Assembly: GCA_002450075.1 (NCBI GenBank)
Contig: DJYJ01000033.1
Location: 28,615 to 42,638, forward strand
DNA: 14,024 bases
From: Clostridiales bacterium UBA6981
Lineage (GTDB): Bacteria > Bacillota > Clostridia > Oscillospirales > Oscillospiraceae
Reading direction: 5' to 3'
The notes beneath the pieces are model-generated. The model did no database searches, was not told the origin of the DNA, and saw only the letters and a list, made by a program, of their open reading frames with translations. The position numbers and the translations under genes were made by a program. Of this stretch, positions 6,574 through 13,379 are shown piece by piece (position 1 is the first letter of the stretch; each line of letters opens with the position of its first letter).

Positions 6574-8679
6574 ATGTCAGCAGTCGATGAAAGGATAACC
6601 GAGAAGAACGCCGCGTTCGATCAGGCGGCCATGGACGAGGTCATGAAAAAATATGACCGCGAATCCAACACCCGCATATGGGAGGGCCGGCAGAAATGGG
6701 TCGTGTACGCGATCATGGCGGCTTTTTCTCTGTTCGTGATCTATGTCACGCTCTTCGCCACCTGGCTGGATCTGATCCGCTATCCGTCGTTCCTCGGCTG
6801 TGTGCTGCTGATCGGCTATCTCAACTTCCCGGTGAAAAAGGGCGTGCAGAAGGTCAATTATATCCCCTGGTATGACTGGATCCTGATGGTGCTCGGCACC
6901 GCCGCCTTCGTTTACGTCGTTGTGAACGCCAAGGATCTGACCGTGCGTCTGGGCATGTCCCAGGTCCGCAGCTATGAGGTCGTGATCGGCATCATCGGCA
7001 TCGTGGCGATGCTCGAGCTCTGCCGCCGCAGCGTCGGCATCCCGATCCTGTGCGTGGCGGGCGTGTTTCTCGTCTATGCGCTGTACTACTACTGCATAGG
7101 GAAAAATCTCGGCATGTCGCGCGCCGTGCGCAACGTCGCCGTCAGCCTGTTTTACAAGGTGCAGGGCGGCGGACTGCTCAACACCCCCGTGCAGGTCTGC
7201 TCGAAATTCATCATCGTCTTCATCATCTTCGGCGCGTTTCTGGAGCGCACCGGCATCTCCCAGTTCTTCATCGATCTGGCCAACTCCCTTGTCGGCCGCT
7301 TTTCCGGCGGTCCGGCCAAGGTCGCGGTCATCTCCTCGGCGCTGTGCGGCATGGTGTCCGGCTCGTCGGTCGGCAACACGGTCACGACCGGCTCGGTCAC
7401 GATCCCGATGATGAAGCAGACCGGCTATAAGGGCGAGTTTGCCGGCGCCGTCGAGGCAGCCGCCTCGACCGGCGGACAGATCATGCCCCCGATCATGGGC
7501 GCTGCGGCTTTTTTGATGGCGGAATATGTAGGCGTCCCCTATTCGAGCATCATCGTCCGCGCGATCCTGCCGGCCATTTTGTACTTCACCGGCATCTTCA
7601 TCGCCGTCCATTTGGAGGCGAAAAAGCTCGGTCTCAAGGGCATCGACAAGGAAAAGCTCCCCGTGCTCAAGCGTCTGCTCAAGCGCACCTATCTGCTTCT
7701 GCCGCTGGTGATCCTGGTTTACCTCGTCTCCTCCGGCAGCAATACGATGGCCTTTTCCGCCGCGATCGCGATCGTCTTCGCCGTCTCGGTCTCCAACGTG
7801 CACCGTGACCCGATCCTCGGCATCATCGGCATCGCCGCGCTGCTCGGCTATCTGTTCCTCGGCCTCGGCGGCATCGTGAAAACGGCGCTGCTCTTCGTCG
7901 GCATCCTCTGCGCCGCTTTGTGCATGTTCAAAAAGGACGCCGTCATGACGCCCGCCGTGCTCTTCGACGCGCTGGCCAACGGGGCAAAGAGCTCGATCAC
8001 CGTTGCGGCCGCCTGCGGCGTGGCCGGTATCATCGGCGGCTGCATCACGATCACGGGGCTGGCCTCCCGGATCATCACCGCGATCATCACGCTCTCCCAC
8101 GGCTCGGTGTTCATCGCGCTGTTCTTCACGATGCTCTGCTGCATCGTGCTGGGCATGGGCGTGCCGACCACGGCCAACTACTGCATCATGGCCTCGACCT
8201 GCGCGCCGATTTTGATCCAGCTCGGCGTGCCGATGCTGGCGGCGCACTTCTTCGTGTTCTATTTCGGCATTGTCGCGGACATCACGCCGCCGGTCGCGCT
8301 CGCGGCTTATGCGGGCTCGGCCATCGCCAAGGCGCCGCCGATGAAGACCGCCTTCAACGCCTCGAAGCTCGCCGTCGGCGCCTTCGTCGTGCCGTACATC
8401 TTCGCGCTCAATCCCGCTATGCTGCTGATCGACACAAATGCGCTGCAGGTCGTGCTGGTCGTCGTCACGTCGCTCGTCGGCATCTTCGGCGTTGCGGCCG
8501 CGCTCAACGGCTATCTGTTCCGCGGCATGAAGGCGATCCCCCGCATCGTGATCGCGGCGGGCGGTCTTCTCATGATGGATCCCCAGCCCGTCACCGACCT
8601 TGTCGGCGTGGTGCTGCTCGCCGCCGTTGTGGTCTGGCAGTACTGGGGCGCCAAAAAGGCGTCCACCGCGCCGGTCTGA
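6574..8679 (+). CDS. TRAP transporter fused permease subunit (DctQM-type, TAXI-associated)
   Basis: A 701-residue integral membrane protein. It has an N-terminal cytoplasmic stretch (about 1-45) and a small-subunit-like set of spans up to about residue 180. A DctM-like large domain follows, with conserved inverted-repeat loops: GMVSGSSVGNTVTTGSVTIPMMK (from about 259), ASTGGQIMPPIMGAAAFLMAEY (about 298-319), LGMGVPTTANYCIMA (about 527-541) and ADITPPVALAAYAGSAIAKA (about 569-588). This fused form is the normal partner of TAXI receptors, so no separate DctQ is expected. The transporter imports an organic solute using an ion gradient. The ATG has GGAGG (6561-6565) 8 nt upstream. The operon ends at the terminator that follows. 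Confidence 0.95.
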   Translation: MSAVDERITEKNAAFDQAAMDEVMKKYDRESNTRIWEGRQKWVVYAIMAAFSLFVIYVTLFATWLDLIRYPSFLGCVLLIGYLNFPVKKGVQKVNYIPWYDWILMVLGTAAFVYVVVNAKDLTVRLGMSQVRSYEVVIGIIGIVAMLELCRRSVGIPILCVAGVFLVYALYYYCIGKNLGMSRAVRNVAVSLFYKVQGGGLLNTPVQVCSKFIIVFIIFGAFLERTGISQFFIDLANSLVGRFSGGPAKVAVISSALCGMVSGSSVGNTVTTGSVTIPMMKQTGYKGEFAGAVEAAASTGGQIMPPIMGAAAFLMAEYVGVPYSSIIVRAILPAILYFTGIFIAVHLEAKKLGLKGIDKEKLPVLKRLLKRTYLLLPLVILVYLVSSGSNTMAFSAAIAIVFAVSVSNVHRDPILGIIGIAALLGYLFLGLGGIVKTALLFVGILCAALCMFKKDAVMTPAVLFDALANGAKSSITVAAACGVAGIIGGCITITGLASRIITAIITLSHGSVFIALFFTMLCCIVLGMGVPTTANYCIMASTCAPILIQLGVPMLAAHFFVFYFGIVADITPPVALAAYAGSAIAKAPPMKTAFNASKLAVGAFVVPYIFALNPAMLLIDTNALQVVLVVVTSLVGIFGVAAALNGYLFRGMKAIPRIVIAAGGLLMMDPQPVTDLVGVVLLAAVVVWQYWGAKKASTAPV

Positions 8680-8697
8680 AAAAACATATAAAAGAAA

Positions 8698-8724
8698 GAG
8701 GAGGGTTTTCCCTCCTCGTTTTTT
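8698..8724. terminator. Rho-independent terminator after the TRAP operon
   Basis: GAGGAGGG/CCCTCCTC (8698-8705 with 8710-8717) forms a stem with a TTTT loop, followed by G and T6. In the other direction it is followed by a TTTCTTTTAT run, so it can also end transcription through the sigG fragment, whose stop codon (8723-8725) overlaps it. Confidence 0.88.
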
Positions 8725-9214
8725 ATGCCGAAAGCTCCTTTTTGATCCGCCCGATCGCGCCCTTTTCGAGGCGTGAAACCTGCGCCTGGGAGATGCCGAC
8801 CTGGCGGGCGACCTCCATCTGTGTCCGTCCGTCGCAAAAGCGCAGCGCGAGAATATGCCGCTCCCGCGCCGACAGCCGCCCGATGGCTTCCTCAAGCGCG
8901 ATCTGTTCGAGCCAGTGCTCGTCGGTGTTGCGGCTGTCGCCGATCTGATCCATGATGCAGGCGCTCTCCCCGCCGTCGCCGAACACCGGCTCATAGAGCG
9001 AGACCGGCTCGCAGATCGCGTCGAGCGCAAAGACGATCTCCCGGCGCTCGATGCCGGTCGCAGCCGCAAGCTCCTCCACCGTCGGCTCACGCCCCGTTTC
9101 GGCGCAGAGCTTTTCTTTGGCCTGCAGCACCTTGTAGGCCGTGTCGCGCATCGAGCGCGACACGCGCAGCGCGCTGTGGTCGCGCAGAAAGCGCCGCAGC
9201 TCTCCCGCGATCAT
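8723..9214 (-). pseudogene. sigG: 3' part of RNA polymerase sporulation sigma factor SigG, split by an integrated element
   Basis: SigG directs late forespore transcription in endospore formers. The 163 residues align with the C-terminal part of B. subtilis SigG (260 aa in all): MIAGELRRFLRD (end of region 2.4), VSRSMRDTAYK and EIVFALDAICEPVSLYEP (region 3), the IMDQIGDSRNTDEHW linker that is typical of SigG rather than SigF, and region 4 with TQMEVARQVGISQAQVSRLEKGAI. The N-terminal ~97 residues (core-binding region 2) are missing. Upstream codons still read VPM as in the family (AVPM), then homology stops. An in-frame stop lies near 9262, and no ribosome site precedes ATG 9214. So this is a gene half at an insertion boundary, not a short sigma factor. 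The 5' half should lie beyond the right edge on the same strand. Confidence 0.9.
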
Positions 9215-9256
9215 CGGAACGAATATCGGATGGAGAGAAGATGGTAAACGTTCCGA
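9213..9256. other. Candidate attachment-site junction of the integrated element inside sigG
   Basis: Homology to sigG ends about here on the minus strand, after GTTCCGATGATC. The junction shows an 8-bp inverted repeat, TCGGAACG (9214-9221) and CGTTCCGA (9249-9256), with a 27-bp spacer, plus a direct repeat ATCGGA (9213-9218 and 9225-9230). Short dyads flanking a small crossover core are usual for large serine recombinase sites. The crossover base cannot be fixed without the other junction or an empty site. Confidence 0.6.
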
Positions 9257-9266
9257 AAATCAGCTG

Positions 9267-10844
9267 TTACTGCTCGATTTCAGCACTTTTCAGATACTTT
9301 CTAAGCTGCAGCTTCACGTCGATACTGCCGTCCTTATAGATGATGACCCGGTCGATGAGCTGCTGGCAGGTGCTCTGCCGCTGCACGTCGTTCATCTCCG
9401 GCCAGGTCGACTGCAGGGTACGGAGGATGCCCTTGATCTTCTGCTTTTTCCTCTCAATGGTGGAATAGCGCTCCTCCTCGCGGATCTGCGCCTCGATGTT
9501 CCGGACGCGCTGCCTGGCGTCGAGGATCTTTTCGCTGAGCACGTCGTCGGTCTCGTCCTCGTCCTCGAAGTCGTAGAGACGGCTCAGACGTTTTCTCGCC
9601 GCGGCCAGCTCCTTTTGCAGCACAGCGATGGTGTCAACACTGTTTTCCGTCTTCCGGGTGTCGGGCTGCCCCAGGTATTTCAACCGGAACAGCTCGTCGA
9701 TGACGGCCTGCTCCACGTCCTTGCACCAGAAGCGTTCGCTGTCGCAGCTGTCAGCCTTGCCGAAGCGGGCGTTGCTGGACTCCTGCGAACTGTAGCAGAC
9801 CAGCTTATGCCCCTTGTCGCCCCATTTCTGATAGCGCATCTTCGCGCCGCATTCGCCGCAGTACACGAGCCCAGAGAGCAGATAGTTGGAGGCAGTTCGG
9901 TTGACACTGCGCCGCGCCAGCTCCTCCTGTGCCTCCTGCCAGGTATCCAGGGAGATGATGGGCTCGTGATTGCCCTCGTACTCTTCGCCGTTGAAGACGA
10001 TGCAGCCGGTGAGAGACTTGCGCATCAGGATCTGGCGGATCGCCTGGTCGCCGCTGAAATGAAAGCGCTCCGCGATCTTCTGCGGCGGCATCTTTTCCTC
10101 GATGTACAGCCGGAAGATCTCCCGCACGACCTCCGCTTCCTCAGGCACGACCTCCAGTGAAGAGGTCTCCTTGTTGTAGCGGTAGCCGAAGGGAACCTTG
10201 CCGCCGCCCATCCACTTGCCGGAGGCCACCCGGGCCTGCCGTCCGCGCTTGAGCTTTTCCACGATCTGGTCGCGGTCGAACTCCGCCAGTGTGGCAAAGA
10301 GCATCAGCAGGAACTTGCCCTGGGGATTGTCCTTGTCGATGCGGCAGTAGTTTTCCGCCACGGAGACAAAGTTGATGTCCTCCCGGTTGCGGTTGACGGC
10401 GCTGTTCTTGCTGTCCTTCGCTGCGACGATGTAGTCCTGAATGAACTGCAGCGTGCCCAGCAGGGAGCGGCCGAGACGGTCGATGCGCGCTACCACCAGG
10501 GAGTTGACGCGGATGTGCGATTTCCCGGTGTTGAAATCCGTGATCGCGCCCATGATCTCCTGCAGGGCGGGACGCTCCATGTTCGTGCCGGTATAGCCGT
10601 CGTCGATGAACAGCACCAGGTTTTTGTAGCCGTTGGCCGTGCACCAGCGGACGATATCGGCCTCCTGGATATCCAGCCCGAAGCCGAGATCCGCCTGTCG
10701 GTCGGTGGACACGCGGAGGTAGCCCACGTTGATGAGGAAGTTGTCGTCCTCGTCCAGCTCCACGGCCTCGTCGATGACGATCTTCATGTTGTGTTTGAGC
10801 TCGAGTATGTTTCTCAGGTGATAGATTCTCTCTGTCTTTTTCAT
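9267..10844 (-). CDS. Large serine recombinase (site-specific integrase of the element)
   Basis: It catalyses integration, and with a partner excision, of the element by serine-linked double-strand cuts. In the 525 residues: catalytic Ser46 in VGYLRVSTDRQ with R44, VARIDRLGRS (R120, D122, R123, R126), the recombinase domain (about 215-320), a zinc ribbon with C329, C332, C350 and C367, and a coiled-coil stretch (about 405-470) used in synapsis control. The start is ATG 10844 with AAGGAAGG in front and a promoter at 10867-10895; the longer frame starting at 10895 would begin upstream of the transcription start. The catalytic Ser is unusually far in: about 36 extra N-terminal residues compared with typical members. 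Its stop lies 52 bp from the sigG break, the usual place for an element integrase. No terminator follows, so transcription may run into the sigG half. Confidence 0.95.
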   Translation of the reverse strand: MKKTERIYHLRNILELKHNMKIVIDEAVELDEDDNFLINVGYLRVSTDRQADLGFGLDIQEADIVRWCTANGYKNLVLFIDDGYTGTNMERPALQEIMGAITDFNTGKSHIRVNSLVVARIDRLGRSLLGTLQFIQDYIVAAKDSKNSAVNRNREDINFVSVAENYCRIDKDNPQGKFLLMLFATLAEFDRDQIVEKLKRGRQARVASGKWMGGGKVPFGYRYNKETSSLEVVPEEAEVVREIFRLYIEEKMPPQKIAERFHFSGDQAIRQILMRKSLTGCIVFNGEEYEGNHEPIISLDTWQEAQEELARRSVNRTASNYLLSGLVYCGECGAKMRYQKWGDKGHKLVCYSSQESSNARFGKADSCDSERFWCKDVEQAVIDELFRLKYLGQPDTRKTENSVDTIAVLQKELAAARKRLSRLYDFEDEDETDDVLSEKILDARQRVRNIEAQIREEERYSTIERKKQKIKGILRTLQSTWPEMNDVQRQSTCQQLIDRVIIYKDGSIDVKLQLRKYLKSAEIEQ

Positions 10845-10866
10845 AAGTACACCTTCCTTGGTTTGT

Positions 10867-10895
10867 AATATAGCATGTTTTTTCTCTGTTCTCAA
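10867..10895 (-). promoter_or_regulatory. Sigma-A promoter of the recombinase gene
   Basis: On the minus strand: TTGAGA (10890-10895), 17-bp spacer, TATATT (10867-10872). The start is predicted near 10860, so the leader is only about 16 nt and consists mostly of the ribosome site. It is a vegetative-type promoter; I see no clear sigma-E, -F, -G or -K type promoter for this gene. Confidence 0.75.
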
Positions 10896-10939
10896 CAGAT
10901 TTTCATTTTTACTCGTAAGAACTGCGAAACGTAGGTATG

Positions 10940-10982
10940 GCGAAAAACGGTATGGGTCGTGACCGGCTCATACCGTTTTCGC
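10940..10982. terminator. Strong hairpin between the small ORF and the recombinase gene
   Basis: GCGAAAAACGGTATG (10940-10954) pairs with CATACCGTTTTCGC (10969-10982) with one bulged base. The loop is GC-rich and contains GGTC/GACC. The T-run is inside the stem base, so this may be a terminator for the small ORFs, or a binding site that controls the recombinase promoter next to it. Confidence 0.6.
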
Positions 10983-10990
10983 TTTTCTGC

Positions 10991-11299
10991 TCACAGCACC
11001 GACTCTCTATGGCGCGGTCTCTTGGGCGGGGGCATCGCATCCCGCTGCTTCACCAGCTCCTGGTTCCGCTGTAGCTTTTTGAGCACCGAGGGCTTCCCCG
11101 CCGCGGGAGGCTCGTCCAGGTCCCCGTCGAGCTCGTCGTCCAGCGCGTCCAGCTCGGCCCTCGTCAGCGGACGGCGCTCATTGCGCTCGTAGATCTCGTT
11201 CACGATCCTGTCCACGTCGGGACAGTTGATCCTGATCTTGTCGTAATCGGACGGGTCGATCAGCTCGTCGCCGAGAAACAGTCTCACCTTAAATTCCAT
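10991..11299 (-). CDS. Hypothetical small protein of the element (102 aa)
   Basis: No family is recognised. The start region (MEFKVRLFLGDELIDPSDY) looks like a short beta-alpha unit, the middle is acidic (LDALDDELDGDLDEPP, about 50-66) and the end is basic (KKLQRN, PPPKRPRHR), so it is charged and soluble. There is no clear ribosome site before ATG 11299, but the stop of an upstream small frame overlaps it by 11 bp, so it may be translated by coupling. Its place directly upstream of the recombinase makes a recombination-directionality or regulatory role possible; that is only a position-based guess. Confidence 0.65.
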   Translation of the reverse strand: MEFKVRLFLGDELIDPSDYDKIRINCPDVDRIVNEIYERNERRPLTRAELDALDDELDGDLDEPPAAGKPSVLKKLQRNQELVKQRDAMPPPKRPRHRESVL

Positions 11300-11459
11300 A
11301 TACAGGGCAACCGCTGATCAAATGCCACTTCGGCGCTTTGTGGTCTTTTTCCGCCATGATTTTGTCTCGAAATCTTGAAATACACAAAGTATGTCTGCGA
11401 TTTCTCGCCTTCATCCTGACGAAAAAATCCTCACAAATCACTCTCGTGGATTCAATCAT
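11289..11459 (-). CDS. Candidate small ORF (56 aa) coupled to the 102-aa gene
   Basis: An open frame from ATG 11459 to TAA 11289 encodes a basic 56-residue peptide starting MIESTRVICEDFF and ending SGCPVYGI. GAGGT lies 5 nt before the ATG and a longer purine-rich stretch (AAGGAGGGG) lies just upstream. Its stop overlaps the start of the 102-aa gene, which otherwise lacks a ribosome site. Against it: the codons (many AGA, TGT, ACT) differ from its neighbours and I know no family. It could instead be a conserved non-coding leader. Without it, this stretch holds nothing else I can name. Confidence 0.35.
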   Translation of the reverse strand: MIESTRVICEDFFVRMKARNRRHTLCISRFRDKIMAEKDHKAPKWHLISGCPVYGI

Positions 11460-11509
11460 CGTTTACCTCAACCCCTCCTTCCTTATTTGAAATTGTTGCC
11501 GGATCGGGC

Positions 11510-11541
11510 AAAAAGTAATCCCCCGCCGCACGGCGAGGGAT
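11510..11541 (-). terminator. Rho-independent terminator of the relaxase gene
   Basis: On the minus strand the stem (11518-11541, 10 bp with one C-A mismatch, very GC-rich) is followed by TACTTTTT (11510-11517). It lies 21 bp after the relaxase stop. Confidence 0.8.
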
Positions 11542-11561
11542 CGTGGTGATCGGTATTCTGT

Positions 11562-12548
11562 TCATAAGCTCAGCTCCTTCTTTTTCTGCGGATCGGGCAC
11601 GCCGCGCAGCAGCTCCGGCGCATACTGACTGACCCGGCGGTACAGGTTCTGGTAGTCTGCCTCCAGCTGCTTGGCCGCCAGCCGCTCGGTCAGCTTCTTC
11701 TCTTTGACCTGCTTGCTGAGGTCTGCCTTGTCGGCCTCCAGCTTGTCCACCCTGCTTGTCAGGCTCGCGTTCTCCTTCTGCAATTCCTTATAGGCCTTCT
11801 CATAGCCGCTCAGCGTCTCCTTGAATTTGGTCAGCTTGGGGAAGAGCTTTTTCAGCCGCTTCCGGATTTCTTCGATGTTCTTCCTGGCGGTGAAGGCGTT
11901 GGTGTCGTCCATGATCGCCAGGATGCCGCGCAGCTGCTTGTCCAGGTGTTCGGCCTCCTTGAAGAGCCGCGGCGGGATGTGGGTGCGTCCGGTGATGCTG
12001 GCGCTCTTGCCCCGCTCCAGGTCCGGGTATTTCTCCGCCATGTGTTGCCAGAAGCCGTCCTGCCATTCGGTCAGCTTTTTCTTGTTGCCCACGATCTCCT
12101 TGGCGCTCAGCCGCCCGTCCTCCGTGATCGGGACAAAAGAAACGTGCATATGGGGCGTCTTCTCGTCCATATGCACGACTGCGGAAATGAAGTTTTTCGG
12201 GGCGATCCGGCTCTGCAGGAAGCCCAGCGCGTGCTCGAAGTAGGCGCGGACTTCTTCATTCTTCTTTCCTTCAAAGAACTCGGGGCTTGCGGTGACGAGC
12301 GCCTCCACCACCCGGACGCTGTTGGAGCAGACGCGGGGACACCGGCATTCCTTGATCCGCGCCTCCGCCTGGGCGCGGTATTTGTCCCGCGGCTCGATCA
12401 GATGGAAGTTGAATTTGCTGCGGCTCAGATCCACGTCGGGATTGCTGGCGTAGGTCTCCTTGGTGCGCTCGTTGTGAGCCTCGATGTTGCTGATCTCCGG
12501 CCCTTTGTACTTGGCAAAACGGAAGATGCCGTACTGTGCCTTTGCCAT
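11562..12548 (-). CDS. MobV-family relaxase (Mob/Pre, plasmid recombination/mobilization protein)
   Basis: The relaxase nicks the element's oriT and leads one strand into a recipient through a helper's transfer channel. The 328-residue protein has the Mob_Pre pattern: an N-terminal FAKYKGPEISNIEAHNERTKE segment (about 11-32), NPDVDLSRSKFNFHL (36-50), and the metal-binding motif HMDEKTPHMH (126-135) with the three-His type layout of MobV. After a basic region (150-200) the C-terminal half is a long coiled coil (about 225-310). The ATG at 12548 has GGAGGG 7-8 nt upstream; a longer frame from 12581 would include that site. The start overlaps the stop of a 20-codon open frame (TGATG). No oriT can be fixed, although MobV origins are usually near the gene's 5' side. 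Confidence 0.93.
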   Translation of the reverse strand: MAKAQYGIFRFAKYKGPEISNIEAHNERTKETYASNPDVDLSRSKFNFHLIEPRDKYRAQAEARIKECRCPRVCSNSVRVVEALVTASPEFFEGKKNEEVRAYFEHALGFLQSRIAPKNFISAVVHMDEKTPHMHVSFVPITEDGRLSAKEIVGNKKKLTEWQDGFWQHMAEKYPDLERGKSASITGRTHIPPRLFKEAEHLDKQLRGILAIMDDTNAFTARKNIEEIRKRLKKLFPKLTKFKETLSGYEKAYKELQKENASLTSRVDKLEADKADLSKQVKEKKLTERLAAKQLEADYQNLYRRVSQYAPELLRGVPDPQKKKELSL

Positions 12549-12610
12549 CAGCGCTCCCTCCGTTTCCGACGGGCAGTGCATGATTTGATCTCATTTTTGT
12601 TGTTACTCAA
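12548..12610 (-). other. 20-codon open frame before the relaxase (possible gene remnant or leader peptide)
   Basis: GGAGG (minus strand of 12616-12620) is followed by TTG AGT AAC and an open frame that ends TGA at 12548, overlapping the relaxase ATG. The product is short and basic (ends ARRKRRER). It is in the frame that the primase-like gene would have if the HNH segment between the two GGAGGT copies were absent, so it may be the old 3' end of that gene. Confidence 0.25.
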
Positions 12611-12637
12611 TTTGACCTCCATTTCATTTTTGGGCGT

Positions 12638-12672
12638 AAAAAAAGCCTACAGAGATTCTTCTCCATAGGCTT
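12638..12672 (-). terminator. Rho-independent terminator after the HNH gene
   Basis: On the minus strand, AAGCCTA (12672-12666) pairs with TAGGCTT (12649-12643), enclosing an inner GAGA/TCTC helix, and is followed by a T7 run (12644-12638). It lies 18 bp after the HNH stop and separates it from the relaxase gene. Confidence 0.8.
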
Positions 12673-12689
12673 GCTATTTCGTTATTCGA

Positions 12690-13379
12690 TTACTCAATCA
12701 AGTCGCTTTTTCCTAGATTACATTTGCTACATAGTGTTCGAAGATTATCCATCGTGGTCGAGCCTCCTTTTGACCACGGAATAATATGGTCAACATGCAG
12801 TTCAACCGAAGGATCTTTTGCTGGAGAGGCACCACAAAGGCAGCACTTGAAGTTGTCTCTCCGCATAACCTTCCATCGCAACCGCAGATTTACCTCTCTT
12901 GTCTGAATAATCGGTGGGTTAGTTGCAGTATTCTCTGTGGACTCTTCTAATTCGTCATTCTCCATGAATTCAACGAAAAGCTTCAACGCATCTGTCCAGC
13001 TGCCAAATCTTCGAAGATACGCTCCACTTGAAATGGAAGAAATGGCCGGATTGTTCATATCGTTTCGAACAGGTTGTTTCCCTTTGGATTGCCAAACACG
13101 TTCAAGATTTTCAAAGAGCTCTTTATTTGAATATTGTTTATTCAAACTCAGTTTCAATCCAGCCTTTTCAAGTGCATTGTTCCAAGTTCCGAAACGGTAC
13201 ACGATTTTCTCAGATGAATACTTTCCCATTTCGTTATATTTTTTCTGAGTAAGGGGAGCACCAGGAGAAAACTGGGCAACTCGGACTAAATCTGCAACAA
13301 GGTCGTCATCTGAAACGAACTCATGATATGGAGTATATTGATATCTCACTCGCACCATCTCCTGTGCCAATTTTAACAT
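12690..13379 (-). CDS. HNH endonuclease with homing-endonuclease-associated repeats
   Basis: A DNA-cutting enzyme of the HNH (beta-beta-alpha metal) class. Two helix-rich repeats lie in the N-terminal part, one ending YRFGTWNNALEKAGL (about 61-75) and one ending YLRRFGSWTDALKL (about 121-134); such repeats are DNA-binding modules found with homing HNH enzymes. The C-terminal domain holds C179/C182, the catalytic HVDHIIPWSKGG (H195, D197, H198), N212 and CSKCN (C217, C220, N221). The gene is AT-rich against GC-rich neighbours and has its own terminator, so it looks like a recent insertion. The start is uncertain: ATG 13379 has no ribosome site, while CAGGAG lies inside the first codons and could serve a GTG at codon 11. 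It overlaps the end of the primase-like frame. Confidence 0.85.
   Translation of the reverse strand: MLKLAQEMVRVRYQYTPYHEFVSDDDLVADLVRVAQFSPGAPLTQKKYNEMGKYSSEKIVYRFGTWNNALEKAGLKLSLNKQYSNKELFENLERVWQSKGKQPVRNDMNNPAISSISSGAYLRRFGSWTDALKLFVEFMENDELEESTENTATNPPIIQTREVNLRLRWKVMRRDNFKCCLCGASPAKDPSVELHVDHIIPWSKGGSTTMDNLRTLCSKCNLGKSDLIE

Noticed and set aside
6577..9090. Very long open frame on the minus strand opposite the TRAP permease and the sigG fragment
   Set aside because: It is an antisense shadow of a GC-rich gene: Arg/His/Asp-rich, repetitive, no domain pattern, and it spans the real permease, a terminator and sigG.
8723..9214. A complete short sigma factor
   Set aside because: It lacks region 2, has no ribosome site, and matches SigG from mid-region 2.4 onward only. 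A fragment at an insertion boundary explains it better.
9141..10160. Plus-strand open frame opposite the recombinase
   Set aside because: It is antisense to a well-supported recombinase with all catalytic motifs, and it crosses the sigG/element junction.
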